DNA of 64,000 nt from an uncultured Blautia sp. (GTDB lineage: Bacteria > Bacillota > Clostridia > Lachnospirales > Lachnospiraceae). Positions within the stretch are counted from its first letter, which is position 1, and each line of letters starts with the position of its first letter. The notes under the pieces are model-generated. The model had not been told where the DNA came from. It worked only from the letters and a program-made list of their open reading frames with translations, and ran no database searches. Both the position numbers and the translations under genes were made by a program. Of this stretch, positions 36,687 to 46,896 are shown in pieces. Location: the NCBI GenBank assembly GCA_934364795.1, contig CAKRMK010000003.1, positions 62,001 through 126,000 on the forward strand. The letters run 5' to 3'.

Positions 36687-36796
36687 TGGTCATTTCTAAA
36701 TTTAGCCAATTAACACCCTTTTTCCTTCAAAAGCAAAACCATAATGATAGATTTGCTCCTTTTTTCAAAAAATCCACCGGCATAATATCTGCCGCA

Positions 36797-36858
36797 TAAA
36801 AATTGCCCGTCACCTATGGATATAGTAACATTTTACTACACCCACAGAAGACGGGCAA
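36797..36858 (-). terminator. Terminator of the LtaS-type gene pair
   Basis: 9-bp stem TTGCCCGTC / GACGGGCAA (36803-36811 with 36850-36858), with inner pairing GTAGTA/TTACTAT, followed on the minus strand by TTTTTAT. It ends transcription of the two LtaS-like genes. Confidence 0.8.
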
Positions 36859-36878
36859 GGACATTGTTTTGCAAACAA

Positions 36879-38945
36879 TCAATTGCCTGATTGTTCCTCT
36901 GATAATTCAAATATACTGTCAACTCTGTGTTTCCGGTCAACTACATTATTATACTGCAAAACTTTATAATCATTAATGAGATTTTCATACTCTTCCGGAA
37001 GAGAATCCATTGCATACCAGTTTCCATCTGCATCACAAACAGCTCCCATTCCGATGACCGGCAGGGTTTCTTTTAACTGAAGAAGGAACTTATTATATGT
37101 TGTCATTTCCAGTCCTGCCTGTTCCAGAATATAACTTCCAAAATAGTTGGCACTCATGTCCTCTTCGCCGGATTCAGAAGGGTAATTTGTCCAGATCACA
37201 TATGGAGTTTTATAGGTCTGTTGTTTTTCTACCAGATCTAAAGTACTAAAATCTTCTCCCATAACATCACTATAAAATCCCCAGTCCAGGCTGGGCCAGT
37301 GATCACCAAACATTACAATCATGGTAGGTTCATCGACTTCTTTAAAGAAATCAAGAAGCTTCATAAATGTGTCATCTGACTTTTTCGCCAGTGACAGATA
37401 AATTTCTGCATCCGGGTATTCCTGTGCATAAGACAGCTTCACATCTGCGGTAAATTTCTTGCTTTTTTCCGGATCATAACTTCCATGATTCTGAATTGTT
37501 ACACAAAACATAAACTGATTTTCATTTTCTTTATTCTTATATAATACCTTCAGTTTTTTATAAGCGGAAGAATCTCTTACATACCATCTGTAATGTTTCG
37601 GATCATCTCCCCAGTTATCTATGCTGATAAAATCCTCGAAATTCATCCAGGAGTAAACATTGACACGGTTCCATGCACTTGCCCAGGAAGGGTGTATTGC
37701 CGTAGAAGTATAGCCTTCCTGCTCCATTGTATTTGCCAGACCAAATTCATTTTCATTGCAATACAACTGATATGCAATTCCACCATTAGGCAAAAACTCT
37801 TTGGTATTTCCAGTTAAAACTTCATATTCTGTATCAGAAGTTCCCCCTCCAAAAGCAGGTACATACAAGTAACCTTTTTTCGTATTTTCCTGTAAACTGT
37901 GAATGCCTGGAAGAATCTCTTCTGATGCCTGAAAATTGTCATACGCTTCAAAATCAGTAAGACTTTCATTCATAATTACAATCAGATTTTTCGGCACAAT
38001 CTGTGTTTTTGTTCCTTCTGAAGCATTATCGTCAGCATTTGCCTTTTCTTCTGTTGAAGCATTTTCCTGCACTGTTTCTACGATTTTATTTACCTGCTCT
38101 GTGGAATAATTCTCTGGTTTTTCAATCTCCAGATACTGTGTTTCACAGGCCAGTTTGTATATGTAACCTTTATTCGTATACTCTCCTGCAGTATCCCACT
38201 GATCAACCCTTTCACCAGCAATTGTGTTCCAGTTTTTTCCAACTCCAACAATCAAAACAGCCACTATTCCAAGACGTATCACATACCCTTTTACGTTTCT
38301 TTTTCCTGCTTCCAGTGACTGGAAAATCAGCTGATAGATAAGAAAAATCAGCATTCCCAGTAAGCAGATTCCAGTCTCCACCGGAAGTTTAAAGCTGTAA
38401 TTTCCTGCAACATCAGTTGCCGTACCAATACCAAAAACATCCATCAAAGTGAATGCATTTCCTCTGAAAGAAGTAACAAAATAATCCACTAAAGCCAGAA
38501 TAAGCTGCACAATCGTATATAAAGAAATTGCAACAGAAGCCTTTCTGAAAATCATCAAAAACAGAATATATGCAGCATAATATAACAGCAGATTTTTCAG
38601 CAAATATTCTGTCTGCATGGAATATGTTCCCGCACCGATCAACAGCTGCACCATAAACAGCATAAGTACAGGAGTTCCCAGAGCAGTCAGGATATTAACA
38701 GCTTTTACCCAATATTTATGACAAAATTTTCTTCTGTATTTGCCCTGAAACAGAATTAACATTAAAATTGCAACATTCTCCAGAAGCAGCAAAATCCCCT
38801 TTTTTACTCCCAGTTCTGTAAAAAATCCAACCTCTGAACTCCGTGCAAATAAGTATACACATGCATCAATTGTAATAAGTACTACCAGCAAAAACAGAGA
38901 ATAAATCTTATCAAATTTACTGGTTTTCATGTTTTCTTCTATCAT
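36879..38945 (-). CDS. LtaS-type phosphoglycerol transferase, copy 1
   Basis: The 688-residue protein has about five transmembrane helices (residues 15-230) and an extracellular sulfatase-type catalytic domain. Metal and nucleophile motifs: NLIVIMNESLTDFE, the nucleophile Thr369 in AFGGGTSDTEYE, TTIQNHGSY-like VTIQNHGSYDPE, and MFGDHWPS. It should transfer phosphoglycerol from phosphatidylglycerol, either making lipoteichoic acid or decorating a polysaccharide as GacH does (inference from context). It is the second gene of a tandem pair. Confidence 0.92.
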   Translation of the reverse strand: MIEENMKTSKFDKIYSLFLLVVLITIDACVYLFARSSEVGFFTELGVKKGILLLLENVAILMLILFQGKYRRKFCHKYWVKAVNILTALGTPVLMLFMVQLLIGAGTYSMQTEYLLKNLLLYYAAYILFLMIFRKASVAISLYTIVQLILALVDYFVTSFRGNAFTLMDVFGIGTATDVAGNYSFKLPVETGICLLGMLIFLIYQLIFQSLEAGKRNVKGYVIRLGIVAVLIVGVGKNWNTIAGERVDQWDTAGEYTNKGYIYKLACETQYLEIEKPENYSTEQVNKIVETVQENASTEEKANADDNASEGTKTQIVPKNLIVIMNESLTDFEAYDNFQASEEILPGIHSLQENTKKGYLYVPAFGGGTSDTEYEVLTGNTKEFLPNGGIAYQLYCNENEFGLANTMEQEGYTSTAIHPSWASAWNRVNVYSWMNFEDFISIDNWGDDPKHYRWYVRDSSAYKKLKVLYKNKENENQFMFCVTIQNHGSYDPEKSKKFTADVKLSYAQEYPDAEIYLSLAKKSDDTFMKLLDFFKEVDEPTMIVMFGDHWPSLDWGFYSDVMGEDFSTLDLVEKQQTYKTPYVIWTNYPSESGEEDMSANYFGSYILEQAGLEMTTYNKFLLQLKETLPVIGMGAVCDADGNWYAMDSLPEEYENLINDYKVLQYNNVVDRKHRVDSIFELSEEQSGN

Positions 38946-38970
38946 TTATTCCTCTTCCTATTTTCTATAA

Positions 38971-40998
38971 TCAGCCTGCCAGTTCAAATATATCATCAAC
39001 TCTGTGCTTTCTGTCAACTACGTTATTGTACTGCAGGATTTTATAATCATTTACAAGATCTTTGTATTCATCTGGAAGGTCATTTAATACATACCAGTTT
39101 CCTTCTGTATCGCATACAGCCCCGGTTCCGACTACCGGTAATTTCTCTTTTAGCTGTAAAAGGAACTTATTGTAGGTTGTCATTTCCAGTCCGGCCTGTT
39201 CCAGGATGTAGCTTCCAAAATAATTGGTACTCATATCCTCTTCTCCGGATTCTGATGGATAATTTGTCCAGATTACATATGGAGTTTTCCTTGTCTGCTG
39301 CACACCTTCCAAATCTAATGCGTTATAATCTTTTCCCATCACATCACTGTAAAATCCATCTTCCAATTTAGGCCAGTGATCTCCAAACATAACGATCATA
39401 GTAGGTTCATCAACTTCTTTAAAATAGTCCAGTAATTTCATAAATGTTTCATCAGATTTTTTTGCTAATGACAAATACATTTCTGCTTCTGGATAATCCT
39501 CATCGTATGATAAACTAATATCTGCTTCAAAGTTATTACTTGTTTCTTCACTATATCCACCATGATTTTGTATTGTTACGCAAAACATAAATTGATTATC
39601 ATTATCTTTATTCTTACATAATTTTTTTATCATTTTAAAAGCAGACGAATCTCTTACATAATAACGATAATACTTAGGTTCATCGCCCCAGTTTTCCAGA
39701 CTTATAAAATTCTCAAAGTTCATATAGGAATAAACCTTCTGACGGTTCCATCCGCTAGCCAGCAGAGGATGTATTGCTGTTGTTGAATACCCTTCCTCTT
39801 CCAGTGTATTTGCCATTCCATATACCTGACTTTTACAATATAACTGGTATGCAACTGCACCATTTGGGAAAAATTCTTTCGTATTTCCAGTAAGAACTTC
39901 ATACTCTGTATCAGCAGTACCACCACCAAATGCAGGCACGTACAAATACCCTTTTTTTGTATTTTCACTTAAACTATGTATCCCTGCAAGTATTTCATCT
40001 GACGCCTGAAAATTTTCAAATTCTTCAAAATCAGCAAGACTTTCATTCATAATTACAATGAGATTTTTAGGAACAATTTTATCTTTTTCAGAATTCAGCT
40101 GACTACTTTTTTCTTCCACAAAAGCCACAATTTCTTGTACACGTTCAGTAGAATATCCTTCTGGTTTTTCAATCTCCAAATACTGTGATTCACACGCTAA
40201 TTCATATATAAATCCCTTGCTTTTATAATCTTCCACAGTTTCCCATTGTCCTACACCTTCAGACGCAAGAGCACTCCAGCCTCTCCATATTCCCACAAAA
40301 ACAATTGCAAAAATTGACAGTCTGATCATATAGCCTTTTGCATTTCTTTTTCCAACTTCCAGACATTGAAAAACAACCTGATATGCAAGAAAAATCACTA
40401 CTCCTAACAAGCATATTCCCATTTTTACAGGCAGCTTTAAAGTATAGTTTTCTGCCACGTTAGCCGCTGTTCCAATATTAAATACATCCATCAGCATAAG
40501 TGCATTTCCGCGGAATAACGTTACAAAATAATCAGCCACCGCTACAAATACTAATACTATAGTATACAAAGATATTGTTACAGATACTTTTCGACAAATT
40601 AAAAGCATCAGCATATACAATAAATAATACAAGACTAAATTTTTCACATAATAATCAGACTGAACTAAAAAACTGTTTTCACTGATTATTAACTGTACCA
40701 AAATAAAAACACCAACCGGAGTCAGCAGTGCTGTTACTATATTCACCAATTTAATTACAAAATTCTTGTGCCAAAGTTTCTTCCACTTGTTTTGTCCGAA
40801 TACCAGAGCAAAAATCACAACATGTTCCAACACTATTACAATTGTTTTTTTTGTTCCAAGTTCTGTAAAAAATCCTACTTCTGAATTTATCGCAGTAAGT
40901 AAAATACCAACATCCACAACTCCTAATAATAAAAAAATTACAATAGCCGACAGAACTTTTGATTTACTTTTCTTCGTATTTTGATCCATCAAATTCAC
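38971..40998 (-). CDS. LtaS-type phosphoglycerol transferase, copy 2
   Basis: The 675-residue paralogue of the next gene, with the same layout and most motifs identical (FGGGTADTEYEVLTGNT, VTIQNHGGYSEE, MFGDHWPKLEDGFYSDVMG). The last 90 residues differ by few changes, so the pair is a recent tandem duplication. Start is GTG 40998 (AAGGA RBS) or ATG 40989. It lies just after the polysaccharide operon. Confidence 0.92.
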   Translation of the reverse strand: MNLMDQNTKKSKSKVLSAIVIFLLLGVVDVGILLTAINSEVGFFTELGTKKTIVIVLEHVVIFALVFGQNKWKKLWHKNFVIKLVNIVTALLTPVGVFILVQLIISENSFLVQSDYYVKNLVLYYLLYMLMLLICRKVSVTISLYTIVLVFVAVADYFVTLFRGNALMLMDVFNIGTAANVAENYTLKLPVKMGICLLGVVIFLAYQVVFQCLEVGKRNAKGYMIRLSIFAIVFVGIWRGWSALASEGVGQWETVEDYKSKGFIYELACESQYLEIEKPEGYSTERVQEIVAFVEEKSSQLNSEKDKIVPKNLIVIMNESLADFEEFENFQASDEILAGIHSLSENTKKGYLYVPAFGGGTADTEYEVLTGNTKEFFPNGAVAYQLYCKSQVYGMANTLEEEGYSTTAIHPLLASGWNRQKVYSYMNFENFISLENWGDEPKYYRYYVRDSSAFKMIKKLCKNKDNDNQFMFCVTIQNHGGYSEETSNNFEADISLSYDEDYPEAEMYLSLAKKSDETFMKLLDYFKEVDEPTMIVMFGDHWPKLEDGFYSDVMGKDYNALDLEGVQQTRKTPYVIWTNYPSESGEEDMSTNYFGSYILEQAGLEMTTYNKFLLQLKEKLPVVGTGAVCDTEGNWYVLNDLPDEYKDLVNDYKILQYNNVVDRKHRVDDIFELAG

Positions 40999-41057
40999 CG
41001 TTTTCCTTAGTTAATCAACCAATAACTATTATCTCCTATACTTTCTGACATACAACA

Positions 41058-41081
41058 GGGCTGTCTATTATCTGACAGCCC
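41058..41081. terminator. Hairpin after the polysaccharide operon
   Basis: GGGCTGTC / GACAGCCC, an 8-bp perfect stem with an 8-base loop, 59 bases after the stop of the large gene. It lacks a good T run on the minus strand, so it may only weaken read-through into the LtaS genes. Confidence 0.5.
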
Positions 41082-41139
41082 CATTTTAACTCATTGTGAA
41101 ATGTTAAATTTGATATTAGCAAACATTCCATGACTCATA

Positions 41140-44100
41140 TCATTTATTTAAAACTTCTGCAAATACATCAATATAACTGTCAACCATTTTATCCTGGTTG
41201 TAATTCATAATACTTGTCAAAGAAATAGCTCCCCGCTTTTCTTTCCATACAGCTATGTTATTAACCATTTCAGTCATTGCATCAACCATATCATCAACAG
41301 CTTTCGGATTCACTGCATTCATATCTGCTAATAATTTCTCTGCTGGGACAGATGCTATGTCTTCTTCCGGATTCGGTATTAAAATTCCATTTTCACCATT
41401 TTTTACCAGCTCTTTTCCGCTACCGCATAAAGAATGAATGATTGGGAGTCCTGTATATAAGGCCTCTGTTGCAGCAATACTCCATCCCTCAAAGAAAGAT
41501 GGCATAACAAAGATATCTGCCGCTTTGTACAAATCACCAATCTCCCTGTGATAATTCAGCTTAATGATATGACTTTTACATGCTGTCGCTTCAATAAAAT
41601 CAGATACAACTCCGTCATAAAATTCACTTAACACATTTCCAACCAGAATCAAATAAGAATCTGGATCGACTGTCATATTAAATCTCTCAAAAGCTTTCAC
41701 TAAGCCCATCTGATTTTTTCTGCTGTCAATACTGCTGACATTTATAAAAACAGTACTTTTTTCAGGAATTCCCAGTAAACTTCTTGTATAGTTCCTGTCA
41801 TATCCTTTCACTTTATGAGGATCTGCTGCATTTCCTACAACCACAATTTTGTCTGAGGATGTTCCAAGAACTCTCTTTTCATATATTTCTTTGACAATAC
41901 TTGAAACAGCTATCATTTTTTCAAAATTTTTGCTTAACTTTTTCTCTGCTTTCAAAAATGCCTCATTTTGGAACACATACATATTATGAATCACTTCTAC
42001 TATTGGAATATTATTAGCAACTACAATATCCAACATTTTCTTTGTGTAATGTGTATTAATAAGGATCGGCTTTTCTTCTTTTATGTACTGCTCAAATTTT
42101 TTGGAATCTCCAGCAAAATCAACAACTGTATATCCTTCTGCACTCAGCTTCCTTGCAACTTCACCACCCGTTGTTGTACATAACACCCTAACCTCAATTC
42201 CCCGCATGGAAAATTCTCTTACCAGATGTGCAACAACTTGTTCCAGTCCGCCTTTATCCAAAGAATCCACCATCACCCCAACATATCCCTTTTTCAATAC
42301 TGCTGGAGTCTCTATTTCTCTTTTTACAAGTGTTGGCGGGAATTTTCTTTCCTTGTGTTGTAATTTAAAGTCTGGTCTGTCAACCAAAATATCCTGTGCA
42401 ATTCCATTTAAAAAGGCAATTATATTTTTTACAGCACCTGTAGTTGAATAGTACTCAATATAAGCATTAAGAATATTCTCTACATTTCCAATATTTTCAA
42501 TTGTCTTTATACCAAGAAGCTTCTCTCCATAATAATAGCTGCTAACAAATGGAAGGGCATTCCTCATATCCTGATCTGCAACCATGATCCATCTTCCAAT
42601 ATTCCATCCAAGTAAGATATATGGCATGATATCAATGTCATTTTTCAGCGGCGGAATAAACATTGCATTCCATGATGCATATACAAACATCTGATTTCCA
42701 AATTCTCTTTTTCCCATGAAAATAACATTTTCACAAGCTTTAGAAATTTTTTCCTGGGCTTCTGTTTCTCCCTCATTCAGGAGACAGAAGCTAAATAAAA
42801 TATTTGGATTTGCTGAAATAAATTCAATTGTTTTCTCTACATCAATATCATTTAGATCAATATGAGTTCCCAGTACACTCATATTTACAAACTTAGCAGG
42901 ATATTCCCAGAAAAGGCCCTCAATATAAGTCTGGCGTACTTTCTTCGCCAATGTATTCACATTAAATCCCTGGTAAATATTTGCTCGATTTTCGATCTGA
43001 CCGTTATTATTTACCCAAACGCGGTAATATCCATTCTCTAAGTCCACTGCAAATTCTTTATCTTTTAGTGCTTTAATTTGCGCCTTATCTACAAACCTTA
43101 CAGTTTTGGAACTCTTCTCTTTATATGAATAATTAAGATCATTCAAATTCTTTTCTAATAATTCACAACCCTCTGCCTTTGGTTCAATTACTACATTCCA
43201 GCTCTTCTTTGCAAACTCATCTTTTAGCTGGCTGTACTCAATCATTTTTTTGGTTCGTTTTGAATGTTCCTCTAATTTATTTTTCAATAAATCTTCACTC
43301 ATTGTATTTTCATGTACACGATAGCAATACAATGGAGTTTTATTATTCAAGTGAACAATTTCGCCAAATGTTCGCAGTCTGATCCAGAAGTCATAATCTT
43401 CCAGACCTTCAAGATCTGCTGAATACTGACCCTTTAAGGCTTTTACAGGTGCAGCCTTATACATAAAGCATGCATTGATAAAATTATCTGCCTCTGCATC
43501 TAACGCATCAGTACAATGTGGAAGTCTCATGATATATGGCAGTTGTGGATCTCTGTTCATTTCACGATATCCAGTAGTCTTATATTTACCATTTTCATCA
43601 ATAATCGCAACATCCGCATATACCATAACTGCATCTGGCTCTTCCAAAAGTTTATGTACTAATGTTGATAACATTTCTTTTTCCATTACATTATCAGCAG
43701 AAGTCCAGGTTATAAACTCTCCAGTTGCAAGATTATGTAAATTAGTTAAACCATTTGGTAACCTTTGGTTATCCTGTGTATAAATTTTAATTCTTGGATC
43801 ATTATTATAGTCTTTTAATATATCCAATAATCCGTCTGTTGAGCCATCATTTAATATGATTAATTCCCAATTTGAATAAGTCTGATTCTGAACACCCTTA
43901 ATGGCATCTTTAATAAAGGCTGCATGATTATATACTGGTAGCAAAACAGAAATCAGCGGCTCATCAGCATATACCGGCAAGTTTACAGGAGCCTCTAAAA
44001 CGTCCTGTGTGTCAATTACACAACGTTCGGAGGATGCTGTGGTGGAAACCCCAACTCTCGCAATCTGAACTAAATTATCAATAGTTCGCGCATACTGAGC

Positions 44101-45528
44101 CACTTTAAAATTCATTCTGTAGTTATCAATTAGTAAATCATACTTCTTTCCTACAAGCCTTAAAGCCATCTTTACAAGTATCTTTATCTTGTTTATAAAC
44201 GGCTCCTGAACCAATGCACCTACAACTGCATGAACTGCAACAACTTTACTAAACCATTTGGCAGTAAAAATATTACATATTCCGGCTGTAGCTCCTGTTA
44301 TTTGCGGTAATATTTCACCACAGGTCTTGTCAATTTTGGAGCGGTACATTTCATTTTCTTCATTTTTCTTGCTTAAGGTCACGTTTAATTCTTTATTTTT
44401 ATTTGAAATATCAGAAATGCACTCTTCTTTTTCTCTGATTGTGTTTTCTTTGTCTTCGATTGTAATTTCTTTTTCTTTGATTGCAACTTCTTTTTCTTCA
44501 ATAAGCGCTTCTAATTTTTTCTTTTCTTTTTCAAAATCCTGAATGCGCTCCTGATATTTTTCAATTTCCGCAGTTAAATTCTGAATTTTACTGTCAGACA
44601 GATTTTTTTCCGACTTGTATCTTTCTATTTCAGCAACGAACTGTTTTTGTTCCTCTTCTTTTAACTCCTGATTTTCTTTTATTCTTTTTCTCAAAGAGAA
44701 GTTTTCTGCAGATTTTGCAAAAAACTGCTCCAATTCTATAGCTGGAGAACTGGTTTCTTCACTTCTTACAGACTGTACTTTTTCTTCTGTCTCCTCAGCT
44801 TTTCCTACAATATATGCAATTAAATAACTCTCATTTGGTGGCATTATACCATCATCAACTATAGATTTATATATTTTTCTGTTTGGATCTTTTAAGAATG
44901 TAGATTCAAAATGCCATATGGAAATACTTGAAGCAGCATATCCGAGTACTCTTCCGGACAATCCTGCTTTTTGGGCTATATCCAGATAATTTCTCCGCAT
45001 ATATTCCTGTCCATATTCCCATCTTCCCTCACCTTCCAAATTATATCTCATAAGAAGATAAGAAATACTATCTGGATTAGGGACTAAGAAAATAAACTTA
45101 TTTTTCATTACGTTGCAAATCTGTTCGAAAATCTTCTGAAGATTTTCGTCATTGAAATGCTCCATAACACCACTGTTCCATACAAAATCATATTTAGATG
45201 TCACAGAACTTAGATCAAATAAATCTGCCTCTATAAATTCACCGTTTAAATTATATTTTTCAAATGTTTGCCTTGATTTTTCTAATGCCCCAGTACTGAA
45301 ATCCAGCAATGCAACATTATATCCTTTCTGGGCAAGGCATGCAGATAAATGACCGCTTCCTGAACCTAACTCCAGCAGTCTTGCAGGTGGATATATCTTT
45401 TCTTTCTGTAAAAGCTTATATATCTCTTCTGCATATAAACGTTCATCGTCATTAATTTCAATTGTATAATCTAAACTTACATTGTCCCAGGTTTCTTTCG
45501 TGGGCATTCCCTCTACAGTATTGCTCAT
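41140..45528 (-). CDS. Methyltransferase-coiled coil-GT2-GT4 fusion protein (1462 aa)
   Basis: Domains in order: a class I SAM methyltransferase (1-245; LELGSGSGH at 52-60, EADLFDL, GVMEHF); a coiled coil (about 275-405) with near-perfect heptads at 344-371 (EKEVAIK, EKEITIE, DKENTIR, EKEECIS); a GT2 glycosyltransferase (525-770; SVLLPVYNHAAF, ILNDGSTDG, TSADN); an unassigned region (780-1075) with a lone GKREFG loop; and a GT4 domain (1080-1460) with the EX7E motif at E1347/E1355 (FFEGWSIAATE). It is likely to extend and cap the polysaccharide exported by the Wzm/Wzt pair just upstream. The heptad part is encoded by 21-bp tandem repeats at about 44422-44505. Confidence 0.9.
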   Translation of the reverse strand: MSNTVEGMPTKETWDNVSLDYTIEINDDERLYAEEIYKLLQKEKIYPPARLLELGSGSGHLSACLAQKGYNVALLDFSTGALEKSRQTFEKYNLNGEFIEADLFDLSSVTSKYDFVWNSGVMEHFNDENLQKIFEQICNVMKNKFIFLVPNPDSISYLLMRYNLEGEGRWEYGQEYMRRNYLDIAQKAGLSGRVLGYAASSISIWHFESTFLKDPNRKIYKSIVDDGIMPPNESYLIAYIVGKAEETEEKVQSVRSEETSSPAIELEQFFAKSAENFSLRKRIKENQELKEEEQKQFVAEIERYKSEKNLSDSKIQNLTAEIEKYQERIQDFEKEKKKLEALIEEKEVAIKEKEITIEDKENTIREKEECISDISNKNKELNVTLSKKNEENEMYRSKIDKTCGEILPQITGATAGICNIFTAKWFSKVVAVHAVVGALVQEPFINKIKILVKMALRLVGKKYDLLIDNYRMNFKVAQYARTIDNLVQIARVGVSTTASSERCVIDTQDVLEAPVNLPVYADEPLISVLLPVYNHAAFIKDAIKGVQNQTYSNWELIILNDGSTDGLLDILKDYNNDPRIKIYTQDNQRLPNGLTNLHNLATGEFITWTSADNVMEKEMLSTLVHKLLEEPDAVMVYADVAIIDENGKYKTTGYREMNRDPQLPYIMRLPHCTDALDAEADNFINACFMYKAAPVKALKGQYSADLEGLEDYDFWIRLRTFGEIVHLNNKTPLYCYRVHENTMSEDLLKNKLEEHSKRTKKMIEYSQLKDEFAKKSWNVVIEPKAEGCELLEKNLNDLNYSYKEKSSKTVRFVDKAQIKALKDKEFAVDLENGYYRVWVNNNGQIENRANIYQGFNVNTLAKKVRQTYIEGLFWEYPAKFVNMSVLGTHIDLNDIDVEKTIEFISANPNILFSFCLLNEGETEAQEKISKACENVIFMGKREFGNQMFVYASWNAMFIPPLKNDIDIMPYILLGWNIGRWIMVADQDMRNALPFVSSYYYGEKLLGIKTIENIGNVENILNAYIEYYSTTGAVKNIIAFLNGIAQDILVDRPDFKLQHKERKFPPTLVKREIETPAVLKKGYVGVMVDSLDKGGLEQVVAHLVREFSMRGIEVRVLCTTTGGEVARKLSAEGYTVVDFAGDSKKFEQYIKEEKPILINTHYTKKMLDIVVANNIPIVEVIHNMYVFQNEAFLKAEKKLSKNFEKMIAVSSIVKEIYEKRVLGTSSDKIVVVGNAADPHKVKGYDRNYTRSLLGIPEKSTVFINVSSIDSRKNQMGLVKAFERFNMTVDPDSYLILVGNVLSEFYDGVVSDFIEATACKSHIIKLNYHREIGDLYKAADIFVMPSFFEGWSIAATEALYTGLPIIHSLCGSGKELVKNGENGILIPNPEEDIASVPAEKLLADMNAVNPKAVDDMVDAMTEMVNNIAVWKEKRGAISLTSIMNYNQDKMVDSYIDVFAEVLNK
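44422..44505. repeat. 21-bp tandem repeats encoding the coiled-coil heptads
   Basis: Four imperfect 21-base units (one heptad each), of the form TTTCTTTTTCTTTGATTGCA, in the middle of the large fusion gene. Slippage would add or remove single heptads without a frame change. Confidence 0.75.
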
Positions 45529-45547
45529 TATCGCTTTCCTTTCCTAT

Positions 45548-46894
45548 TTAGACAGACCATGTATGTTCCATTTGGAATAAACCAAATTCTTTATTTGAAT
45601 ATTTAGAAAACATATGAATCTGTTTTCCATACCTGATTTCATCATAAACCTCTGAATTTTTGGAATAAACACCTGCGTTAATCCAATATTTTCCCTCAAG
45701 TAATCTTATGTTTTTCAGCTGTAATTCCACAGTGCGTGTTCCATTAATTGTAATTAACTCATTTTTCTCTGTATAAATGTCCGTTCCATAACAATATACA
45801 TCATCATCACGCCAAACACTAACAGCAAAACGAACAGGAATATCTTTCTCTTTACTTGAAAGCGTACATTTTATTCTTAATGTATCCCCTGTTTCATATA
45901 CCTTCTTCTCTTCATTATCTGCGTTGCAGACAGAAAGTTTTTCTATTATTACCTTTCTGTTTCCAATTCTGACTAAATGCTCATCATAATCACGGTTTTC
46001 AACAGAAACGGTTTCTGCTGTTGTACTAGATTCTGCAACTTCTGTTTTAATGTTTTCCGTTTTTGCTTCTTCTATTTTAACTTCTGGTTTATTAGTTTTC
46101 CTGGCTAAATTTTCCGTTTTTGACTCTTTTGCCTCTTCTTCATACCGCTGTTTTCTTTTTTCTTCCATTTCCTGGAAATAGTGTGCATTAACTACTCTAG
46201 GATTTCCATCTTCAGCGATTTTACCATCTCGAATCCAGATACTTCTGTCACAAATCTGTTCAATTTGTTCAAGAGAATGAGAGACAATAACAATTGTTGT
46301 TCCCTGTTGTTTAATTTCCTGCAATTTTTCAAAACATTTTTTCTGAAAGCTTACATCACCAACACCAAGAATTTCATCGATCAATAAAACTTCAGCTTCT
46401 ACATTAATCGCAACAGAAAAAGCCAATCGCATATACATTCCAGATGAATAAGTTCTTACCGGATTTTCAATAAATTCTTCCAATTCAGAAAACTCAATAA
46501 TCTTATCTACTTTCCTGTCTATTTCCTTTTTAGTAAGTCCAAATACAGACGCATTCAGATATATATTTTCCCTTCCACTCATGTCAGGATGAAAACCTGC
46601 TCCAAGTTCCAGAAGGCTTGACACTTTTCCTTTAATCTTTATGCTTCCGGTATCTGGGAAAATAATTCTGGTTAACATTTTTAAAGTGGTACTTTTTCCA
46701 CACCCATTTTTTCCAATTAATCCAACAGCTTCACCTTTTTTTACATTAAAAGAGATGCCGTTTAATACATCTCTTTTCTGATATTTCGCCTTTCCCAAAA
46801 TGGATAAGCGGTCTTTTAATGTTTTTCCTTTGTCATAATATACCTTAAAGCTTTTGGTAATATTATCTACTTCAATAGCATTTTCTTCATGCAT
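45548..46894 (-). CDS. Wzt-type polysaccharide ABC exporter ATPase with C-terminal carbohydrate-binding-like domain
   Basis: The 448-residue protein has a nucleotide-binding domain (1-245: GLIGKNGCGKST, VRTYSSGMYMRLAFSVA signature, LLIDEILGVGD, SHSLEQIEQ) and, after a charged linker (245-310), a C-terminal beta domain (about 315-445; EKKVYETGDTLRIKCTL, VRFAVSVWRDD, WINAGVYSK) like Wzt-C, which recognises the capped end of the polymer in O-antigen systems. It pairs with the permease two bases upstream. Confidence 0.93.
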   Translation of the reverse strand: MHEENAIEVDNITKSFKVYYDKGKTLKDRLSILGKAKYQKRDVLNGISFNVKKGEAVGLIGKNGCGKSTTLKMLTRIIFPDTGSIKIKGKVSSLLELGAGFHPDMSGRENIYLNASVFGLTKKEIDRKVDKIIEFSELEEFIENPVRTYSSGMYMRLAFSVAINVEAEVLLIDEILGVGDVSFQKKCFEKLQEIKQQGTTIVIVSHSLEQIEQICDRSIWIRDGKIAEDGNPRVVNAHYFQEMEEKRKQRYEEEAKESKTENLARKTNKPEVKIEEAKTENIKTEVAESSTTAETVSVENRDYDEHLVRIGNRKVIIEKLSVCNADNEEKKVYETGDTLRIKCTLSSKEKDIPVRFAVSVWRDDDVYCYGTDIYTEKNELITINGTRTVELQLKNIRLLEGKYWINAGVYSKNSEVYDEIRYGKQIHMFSKYSNKEFGLFQMEHTWSV

Positions 46895-46896
46895 AT

